Notes under the pieces: generated by a model
What the model saw: the letters and a program-made list of their open reading frames with translations, nothing else
The model's database searches: none
What the model was told of the DNA's origin: nothing
In this document: in pieces, positions 59,701 to 64,000 of the stretch
How positions within the stretch are numbered: position 1 is the stretch's first letter
Layout of the letters: every line of letters begins with the position of its first letter
NCBI RefSeq assembly: GCF_949987515.2
Contig: NC_082689.1
Span: forward strand, 5,212,001 to 5,276,000
DNA length: 64,000 bases
Reading direction: 5' to 3'
From: Delphinus delphis
Lineage: Eukaryota; Chordata; Mammalia; Artiodactyla; Delphinidae
Made by a program: the position numbers and the translations under genes

Positions 59701-62074
59701 CATTGTTCCCTTCCAGCTCTCAGACATGGCGAGCTGAACTCTTTTGGCCCGAGCTCTCAAGCATTTTGTCCCAGCTCCCTGGAGCTGCCCAGTCTGATGC
59801 TGGCTGTGCATGTCTGTCCCGTGTCCCCTGGATACCATGTGCAATGGACGCCATGGGCTCTGGGGTCAGGCACATCTGGATACCAAGCCTGGTTTCTCCA
59901 CTCACCACCTGTAGGACCTTACACGACATCCGTATTCTCTGAGTCTCTTAATCCCTACCTGCCACGATAATAGGGATTCCGTAGATTATTATAACAGGGA
60001 GCCAATACACAGAAAATTCTTCACATGCAGCTGATGCCCACGAAACTGTAGGTATTACAACCACCAGCCCAGGGCAAGCTCCAGCACACGGTACAGAAGT
60101 CCGAGTTCCCTGGAGAGGACTTACGACAATTGCTCCCCATAACATAAAAGGACCAGGGCTCTAACTATGACGAGGCAGCAAAGGGGCCTTCTCACAGTGC
60201 AGCAGAAATCTGACCAGGCAGCAGAGCGAGGGCCTGGAGCCACTCCCCACACAGAGTTAGAGTCCCAAGAGGGGGGACCTGGAAACCATCGGCACTGCAG
60301 ACAGGGAAGGAACGAGAAAAATACAGTCGAACAATCAAGTAACCGACAGCCAAACTGTGATCAAAACTATTCATCACACACAAGGCTGCCTGCACACGCC
60401 GAAGCTCACAAAGGATGGAAACACGTGCTCTTCCGAAGTTCCTGCAAGAAGTAAGCTGGGCAAAGACACTCTGTTGAGAAGCCAGTCTTTCACCGACTAC
60501 ATGACAATGACAGTCTCAGCCGTCTCTCCCCAGGCAACTCCCACACACTGTGCGTTTACTTTCCCCAGAGTTCTGGGAACTTCTCCATCCCACTCTCTAG
60601 TTCCAGACCTGAAATGAAAAGTCCATAATCAATACCCTTACGAAGCCTAAGAAATCACAAATAGCGGCGGAAGGTGGGGATGACCCGTGTGTGCAGGTGG
60701 CAGTCTGTCCCAGGGGCCTGCTGAGAGAAAGGACAGACTTGGTCCAGCAGCCGGGCTAGTAAAGGCCACCCCATTCCACCCCTTCCCTCTGGAGTGCGAT
60801 GCCCAAGTGTGGAGTGGGGAAGGGAGGGTCCATTCTCCTCATGGGAGGATAAATGGGTACAAACTTTCTGGAATCAGTGCAATAATACATTACTTTTATT
60901 GGGGAAAAAAAAACTTTGATAGAACAATTACCCATCTAGGATGACATCACAAAGAAATAATGCTCAGTGCTGTAACTATGAAAACATCCTTTACTGCATT
61001 GTTTAGAACAGCAAAAACTCAAGCACCTTAAATGCCCAACAGAGTGTGGCTAATTCTGAAACATCCATTCACTTGAAAGGATAACACACATGCAATTTGG
61101 TAGCGACGCTCCAGTTATATCACCGGATATTAAAAACAGGGGTTGAGGACCTGAGCACCATAAGAGCCTCTGTTGTAAGATGTGAGAGGAAGCAAGCAAA
61201 GACCATGTGAAACTCACGCGAAAAAACCTCAACACGACATCTTGAAATGCTCGGTTATGGGCTTTTTTCCCCCATCTCTACTTTGAATAATCCTACAATG
61301 AACACAAATTACAAATGTTTAAGCAGTCTGTTTAATAGTCTGTTTAAAAATAACTGGATGGGGCTTCCCTGGTGGCGCAGTGGTTGAGAGTCCGCCTGCG
61401 ATGCAGGGGACGCGGGTTCATGCCCAGGTCCGGGAAGATCCCACGTGCCGCGGAGTGGCTGGGCCTGTGAGCCATGGCTGCTGAGCCTGCGCATCCAGAG
61501 CCTGTGCTCCACAACAGGAGAGGCCGCAAAGGTGAGAGGCCCGCGTACCGCAAAAAAAATAAAATAAAATAACTGGATGGGACTTTCCCTGGTGGCGTAG
61601 TGGTTAAGAATCCTCCTGCCAATGCAGGGGCCATGGATTTGATCCCTGGTCTGGGAAGATTCCACCTGTCACGGAGCAACTAAGCCTGTGCTCCACGACT
61701 ACTGAGCCTGCACTCTAGGGCCCGCGAGCCACAACTACTGAAGCCCACGCACCTAGAGCCGTGCTCTGCAACAAGAGAAGCCACTGCAGTAAGAGAAGCC
61801 ACCGCAATGAGAAGCCCGCGCACTGGAATGAAGAGCAGCCCCCGCTCGCCACATCTAGAGAAAGCCTGTGTACAGCAATGAAGACCCAACGCAGCCATAA
61901 ATAAATAAATAAATTTTTATAAATTCTATATAAAAAAACTGGATGCCTGTTTTTCAGGCATTCTCCCCACTTACTAATAATTTCTTGACTTGGGTCAGTT
62001 TAAATACATCCCAGGCCACACCTCCACACTGAGAATCACGTCTGGCCAGCGGCTTGACAACCTGGATTCTCCTC
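44571..62074 (-). CDS. Putative multi-exon gene, 3' part, product unrecognised
   Basis: This is a manual exon model on the minus strand. Exons in transcription order are 61975-62074, 59150-59213, 58937-58975, (unsolved gap), 56940-57045, 54941-54993, 53254-53309, 52495-52716, 51544-51601, optionally 50485-50526, 50133-50297, 47395-47521, 45052-45207, 44872-44968 and 44571-44707 with the stop. From 57045 downward every junction keeps phase. Most of these segments have only one open frame, so frame choice was largely forced, but several exons were located with phase as a guide, which weakens the argument. Splice sites are GT-AG, several with long pyrimidine tracts. The translation has ordinary composition with an acidic then basic stretch in the 50133 exon, and shows no signal peptide, membrane segment or domain I know. 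The 5' end is not found and may lie beyond the window. Chance alignment of noncoding segments remains possible. Confidence 0.42.
44872..44968 (-). CDS. Putative coding exon
   Basis: The acceptor is CCCAGCTGCAG with a pyrimidine-rich lead and the donor is GTAAAG. Only the phase-0 frame is open over 97 bases; both others hit stops. It reads FRRASEGNLSSRFTWRKS and onward, a basic, polar segment. It joins in phase to the exon at 45052-45207. Confidence 0.4.
45052..45207 (-). CDS. Putative coding exon, 52 codons
   Basis: The exon is 156 bases with a good pyrimidine-rich acceptor (ending TTGTTGTTTAG) and donor GTAGTG. Exactly one frame is open from end to end. It begins IILCSGKGDAVFSATVD and has the purine-first codon pattern of coding DNA (many GAN and GGN codons). 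It starts and ends in phase 0, matching both neighbours. This is one of the most convincing segments. I do not recognise a family. Confidence 0.5.
46750..46950 (+). mobile_element. CHR SINE, short form, intronic
   Basis: Full copy; AATTTACCATCTA (46737-46749) and AATTTATCATCTA (46951-46963) flank it. It lies antisense in the proposed intron between exons 47395 and 45207. Confidence 0.96.
47395..47521 (-). CDS. Putative coding exon, 42 codons
   Basis: The acceptor is AAGTTTCCAG and the donor is CAG|GTGAGAGG, close to consensus. Two of the three frames stop inside; the open one reads PAEHAQWEMVKFEPGILVD and onward. It takes one base from the upstream exon (50133-50297, which leaves two) and ends in phase 0, matching 45052-45207. 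Frame and splice sites were noted before phases were compared, so the agreement is partly independent evidence. Confidence 0.5.
48120..48172. repeat. A-rich AAAAC repeat
   Basis: Irregular AAAAC/AAAC units. No SINE body is attached. Confidence 0.8.
48895..49290 (+). repeat. Old L1 3' fragment
   Basis: AAAATGATGCAGCCATGAGAAAGAATAAGAC, ACATTTACATAAGGTTGACAAAGACAGGC and GGATAGTGGTTACCTGGGGG are typical of L1M 3' ends. Strongly diverged. Confidence 0.55.
49563..49919 (-). mobile_element. CHR SINE, long form, minus strand
   Basis: TTTATTTATTTATTT...TTTTTGGCTGCCTTGGGTCTTCG to CTTAACCACTGCGCCACCAGGGAAGTCC. GCGAGTA(T/C)TACTTTATT flanks both sides (49546-49562, 49920-49936). It has the same orientation as the proposed gene. 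Confidence 0.96.
50133..50297 (-). CDS. Putative coding exon with acidic and basic stretches
   Basis: The acceptor follows GTGCTTTCTTTGGAG and the donor is AAAAG|GTAGGAGG. Only one frame is open across 165 bases. The first half is acidic (ENESEQIFEEE), the second strongly basic (KGKKHRRIWRYLQRSR). It needs one base at the start and leaves two at the end, matching both neighbours. Odd: after a run of six A residues (50191-50196 on the plus strand) the next frame over also reads a well-composed segment, GGYGVTYKGRVFIQF, so a one-base indel or a different exon structure here cannot be excluded. Confidence 0.45.
50485..50526 (-). CDS. Possible 42-base phase-neutral exon
   Basis: Very good splice sites frame this small segment: acceptor CTGCTTCCTCCCCAAG and donor GACGCAG|GTGAGG. 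Its length is a multiple of three and its phase fits between the exons at 51544 and 50133, so it could be included or skipped without breaking the frame. In the phase required it reads VPGERSRQRTNGR. Being so short, it could easily be a chance pair of sites. Confidence 0.25.
51034..51353 (+). mobile_element. CHR SINE, long form
   Basis: GGGCTTCCCTGGTGGTGCAG to CCAACACAGCCAAAAATAAATAAATAAAAT. A short CCACTC occurs on both sides. Confidence 0.94.
51544..51601 (-). CDS. Putative coding exon, short
   Basis: A long T-rich tract (ending TTGTTTTTGCTTAAAG) makes a strong acceptor; the donor is CCAG|GTAGCTG. Only the frame that needs two bases from the previous exon is open over the 58 bases. It reads ASTENAEHRQCFGILKCA, and two bases remain for the next exon. 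Confidence 0.42.
51907..52235 (+). mobile_element. CHR SINE, long form
   Basis: GGGACTTCCCTGGTGGCGC to CAATGCAGCCAAAATTT, followed by a complex A/T-rich tail of about 70 bases. AAAACTCACATTTC and AAAACTCACACTTC flank it (51893-51906, 52236-52249). Confidence 0.95.
52495..52716 (-). CDS. Putative coding exon, 73 codons
   Basis: This is the longest exon of the model. The acceptor is TCTCTCTGCACAG and the donor CCAAG|GTAGGA. One frame stays open for 222 bases while both others stop. It begins FCAPRWVPVECLEQMITWW, continues through a serine/proline-rich middle and ends near DEFALWRTLLKCVFQ. About two thirds of third codon positions are G or C, somewhat coding-like. It takes two bases and leaves one, fitting both neighbours. 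Confidence 0.5.
53254..53309 (-). CDS. Putative coding exon, short
   Basis: The acceptor CATGCTTTCCCCTGCAG is close to ideal; the donor is TTCAG|GTTAGC. Of three frames only one is open over 56 bases, reading AGLKTFSNILHQPHEVAS. One base at each end is shared with neighbouring exons, and the G left at the donor joins the GT at the start of the 52716 exon to make a glycine codon. Confidence 0.45.
53800..54230 (+). repeat. L2 LINE 3' end
   Basis: AATATTAGCTCCAGGAAGGTGAGTTCGCACCTGTTTGTTCACTGTTGATCCCCCAACGCCTGCAACTGGACACAG matches the L2 terminus in order; the pyrimidine-rich 300 bases before it fit the L2 3' UTR less clearly. Confidence 0.6.
54941..54993 (-). CDS. Putative coding exon, short
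   Basis: The acceptor is CTGGCACTCTCGTTCCAG and the donor GTAAGTGAGC, the strongest donor of the set. In phase 0 it reads KKRFLAALNKLACSRLS and leaves two bases, as the 53309 exon requires. A second frame is also open, so the phase is chosen by its neighbours and is not forced. Confidence 0.38.
55805..55925 (-). repeat. MIR fragment, minus strand
   Basis: GAATTACCGTACTTGAATTTCCAGACGC...GAGGTGAGGAAACCGAGGCACAGGG is a reversed MIR. Confidence 0.6.
56120..56900. other. Unique AT-balanced sequence
   Basis: No repeat and no exon recognised, inside the proposed intron upstream of the 54993 exon. Confidence 0.3.
56940..57045 (-). CDS. Putative coding exon, 35 codons
   Basis: The acceptor has a long pyrimidine tract (CCCATCCCCTGCCTGTCTGTGGCTGGCAG region) and the donor is GTAAGTTGG. 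Only one frame is open. It begins VCAGLLPPGPGEWTGAVIL and ends in phase 0, matching 54993. It needs two bases from upstream, which the segment at 58937-58975 does not supply, so at least one exon is missing or wrong between them. Confidence 0.38.
57195..57490 (+). repeat. Old L1 3' fragment
   Basis: ATCCACATACTTAAATATCATGCAGCCATGAAAAAGATCG, then GTCAGTAGTTGCCTCCAGACGAAGG and ATAGTTTCCACATTCTCTATATTGAGCATATAA are L1M-type blocks. Confidence 0.55.
58340..58845 (+). repeat. MLT1-like LTR, nearly complete
   Basis: CACCTTACATGGCAAAAGGGACT, CCAGATGAGCCCAATGTCATCATGAGGGTCC, CCTAGAGCCTCCAGAAGGAGCACGGCCCTGCCAACACCTTAATTTTAGG and GACTTGTTACAGCAGCGACAGGAAACTGATAC run in the expected order. Confidence 0.78.
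58937..58975 (-). CDS. Possible 39-base exon
   Basis: Splice sites are good: acceptor TTCTGTGTCGGTGTCTCAG, donor GTAAGACAAA. Taking one base from the 59150 exon it reads FITEVFHTLLVC and leaves one base. A phase-0 frame is open too. The segment is short, so support is modest. Confidence 0.28.
59051..59100. repeat. 19-base tandem repeat, 2.6 copies
   Basis: Units GCATCTTCTGGATGCAACT and GCATCTTCTAGATGTAACT plus a partial third copy. Each unit contains a short inverted repeat (CATC..GATG). Confidence 0.9.
59150..59213 (-). CDS. Possible coding exon, 21 codons
   Basis: The donor GGAT|GTGAGTTAT is strong. Two acceptors four bases or fewer apart are possible (CTTTGTCAAG or CAAGAG); the second gives the phase used here. 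The frame reads VHHLSLKWTELEALKIVSKK, a plausible amphipathic helix, with one base left over. Confidence 0.3.
59845..60065 (+). repeat. MIR
   Basis: ATGGGCTCTGGGGTCAGGCACATCTGGATACCAAGCCTGG, CTCACCACCTGTAGGACCTTACAC and CTCTGAGTCTCTTAATCC follow MIR from its 5' half. Confidence 0.7.
60850..61210 (+). repeat. Old L1 fragment
   Basis: GATGACATCACAAAGAAATAATGC, CTGCATTGTTTAGAACAGCAAAAACTC and AAGCACCTTAAATGCCCAACAGAGTG resemble an L1M ORF2/3' region. Diverged. Confidence 0.55.
61363..61565 (+). mobile_element. CHR SINE, short form, first of a pair
   Basis: GGCTTCCCTGGTGGCGCAGTGGTTGAGAGT to GGCCCGCGTACCGCAAAAAAAA. AAAATAACTGGATGGG lies on both sides (61347-61362, 61566-61581). Confidence 0.96.
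61582..61931 (+). mobile_element. CHR SINE, long form, second of a pair
   Basis: ACTTTCCCTGGTGGCGTAGTGG to CCAACGCAGCCATAAATAAATAAATAAA. A further copy of the target, AAAAAAACTGGATG, follows at 61932-61945. Confidence 0.95.
61975..62074 (-). CDS. Possible coding exon, 33 codons
   Basis: The acceptor is GTGTGTGATTTTAG and the donor TTATTA|GTAAGTGG is strong. The frame reads RIQVVKPLARRDSQCGG and ends near DVFKLTQVKKLL in phase 0, which fits the 59150 exon. It lies only about 30 bases from a pair of SINE insertions. It is the most 5' segment I could find. Confidence 0.28.
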
Positions 62075-62079
62075 CTAAA

Positions 62080-64000
62080 ATCACACACCACCCCCCATTT
62101 CTGGTTTCCTGGGGATTTTGCAATCTCCCATTTCATACGGGTTCCTACTGATCACTGTTGCCGTGAACAAAACACTAAGTTGATACAGAAGAATTGCTAC
62201 TTTACTTTCGCTTGATACAGTTTCATGGAAGACTGGAAGCCTGACAGTATTTCCACTTCAGAAGAAAAACAAGACTACCGCCACCACCCCAAAAGTACGG
62301 AGAGAAATGCTTCCCAAAACAATCCACTCTATCACTTCCACGGTTTCATTCCATCAGTGGAAGTCTGCCTGTACAGTTTTGGGATAAATGCTACAAGAAT
62401 TCACCCACATTCACTTATTATTTGCAAGGAAAAGTGTTCCATTAATTTTTAGGTTTATTACACATCATCACTATTCTCCACCTCAAGAAGCAACAAGTGC
62501 GTCCAATTTCCAACCTCAGGCTGGTGGTGAACTTTCTCACACAGGCCCTGCAGTTCACATCCTCATCTGCATCTCCTTTTGATTTTAATTTACGCACAAC
62601 GATCTTGTCAAGCTCCTGCTGCTTCTAAATGTATGCTTTGTGAAGGTTTTTCTTTTCGTCTCCAAATAATTCATTCCTTGTTACCGTAACTTATTCACAA
62701 GAGGCTCTTTTTTTAAAAATGTAAGTAGTTTTCTATCACAGGATTACAAGGGTGATATTCCACATTTTCAAGTGATTTTCTTGCTGCAAAAAATAAAAAT
62801 CTAACTCATGGTCTCCAAGTAAACAGAGATGAATCACAAGGCAACAGCCAAGCCCGAGCCTTCCCCTGGGAGGAGACAGGCCAGGACATCTGTTGCTACA
62901 CGGAAGGTCTTCCCACAGGGCTGCTCTGTGGACGCCCGTCACAGCTGGTCCCCAGGTTTGCATCGACCGGGACAACCCAGCTATGCCTCTGGGTCCACAT
63001 GGCTAAGTGGCCTTGACTTTTTAAAACAGCCATCGGACAGAACTCCCACACAGCTTGCCCACTTTATAAACTAGTCTTCTCTCTTGCAATGGAGACATTT
63101 GCCGAAGACCACATCAATACCTCCAGTTTCAAAGGAGACCCCGACGTAAAACAGAAATTTAACATTCAACAGTGACCACCCCAAAAAAGGGGGTAAAGTC
63201 CATTAAAGGGTTCAATCTCAATGTTCTCTGCTAAATTTCATACCTGCCTTATCTCATCACCTTAAGAAATTTAACCCTGAAATTTTAAAATGGCATTCAC
63301 ACTGTGCAGACCCAGGAGGAATACCTGATACATTTTCAAGCTTTCTTTTTTTTTTTAATGGAAACTCCTATTTTTCCATGAAGACATTTTACCTAGAATT
63401 TGTACACAGAATTAGTTTATCTAGAATTTAATACATACTTAGCCAGCAATATCCAAGAATCGATCCAAAGAGATGCAGGATCCCTAGAGTTCCTCCCTCG
63501 GTCATCTTGGGGCCCAGATGTGCCCAGTGAGGTCGATAAGGGTGGTATGTTGCCCACCATCTGCTTCTCTTGGATGTACATCCCCCCCCCCCGACCAAAC
63601 CCCCCAGTCAGTGAGCAGGGCCTTGCTGGGGAGGCTCTCCAGTACAAGCTTCTGTTTCCCCGCTTTGTGTGATAAGAACATTTCCTGGAAGGGAGGGGTG
63701 AGGGCTGTGCAGCCAGCTCGTCCTTTGGGGGAAGGCCTCGGGCATATGGCGAGAGGATGCGGGTCACGCTGACTCGCGGGCAGGACCACGGAGGCCCCGT
63801 CCTCTGACAAGAGATTGCGGGCAGCCGTCCACCTGCATCCTCTCCTCTCCAGATCCTCAGCTCAAAGCCTCCAGACCTGCCTCCACCCCTTTGCACCACC
63901 CCTGGAGCCTGCATACAAAGTATACCGGGAGTTGCTAAGCCACCCTGTACCGTTAAGGTTACATCTTGGGCCTGAGCCATCCCCCGCCTCACCCTGGCGT
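62080..64000. other. Unique sequence, no exon identified
   Basis: I searched here for upstream exons of the proposed gene and found none convincing. A minus frame at 63417-63992 is open for 191 codons but has no splice or coding support. A C11 run lies at 63582-63592. Confidence 0.3.

Noticed and set aside
63417..63992. Minus-strand frame of 191 codons as a possible upstream exon
   Set aside because: No convincing donor inside it, no phase link to 62074, and glycine/arginine-rich composition typical of chance frames.
1..64000. Bacterial-type systems (CRISPR, defence islands, operons)
   Set aside because: Repeat content and intron-like structure are entirely mammalian; no regular spacer arrays or dense prokaryotic coding were seen.

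Overview
The window is mammalian nuclear DNA, most probably from a cetacean and, I infer, a toothed whale. The main evidence is at least nineteen insertions of a tRNA-derived SINE whose 5' end reads CTTCCCTGGTGGCGCAGTGG, found on both strands. They come in the long (about 300 base), short (about 200 base) and CHR-L-like forms of the CHR family of cetaceans, hippos and ruminants. I recognised none of the BovB or Bov-tA repeats that fill ruminant genomes. Older mammalian repeats fill in around them: L1 3' ends, L2, MIR, MLT1-type LTRs, MER20 and other hAT fossils. There are no bacterial, plasmid or CRISPR features.

Layout. From 1 to about 44 kb I see no gene I can defend, only repeats scattered through unique, often GC-rich sequence, with a CA-rich satellite at 32.3-32.7 kb and a nearly repeat-free GC-rich stretch at 33.7-41.3 kb. 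From 44.5 to 62.1 kb the minus strand carries a series of short open segments flanked by plausible splice sites. The segments from 57,045 down to a stop codon at 44,571 join with consistent reading phase, and for most of them only one frame is open. I read this as the 3' part of an unrecognised multi-exon gene. Three further segments at 58.9-62.1 kb probably belong to it, but the junction between 58,937 and 57,045 is not solved. I recognise neither the protein nor any domain, so no gene name is given. CHR SINEs and old L1/LTR fragments sit in its introns.

Most long open frames elsewhere are chance products of GC-rich DNA or run through SINEs and satellites. The most instructive repeat event is at 61.35-61.95 kb, where two CHR SINEs of different subfamilies entered the same target, leaving three copies of the target duplication.
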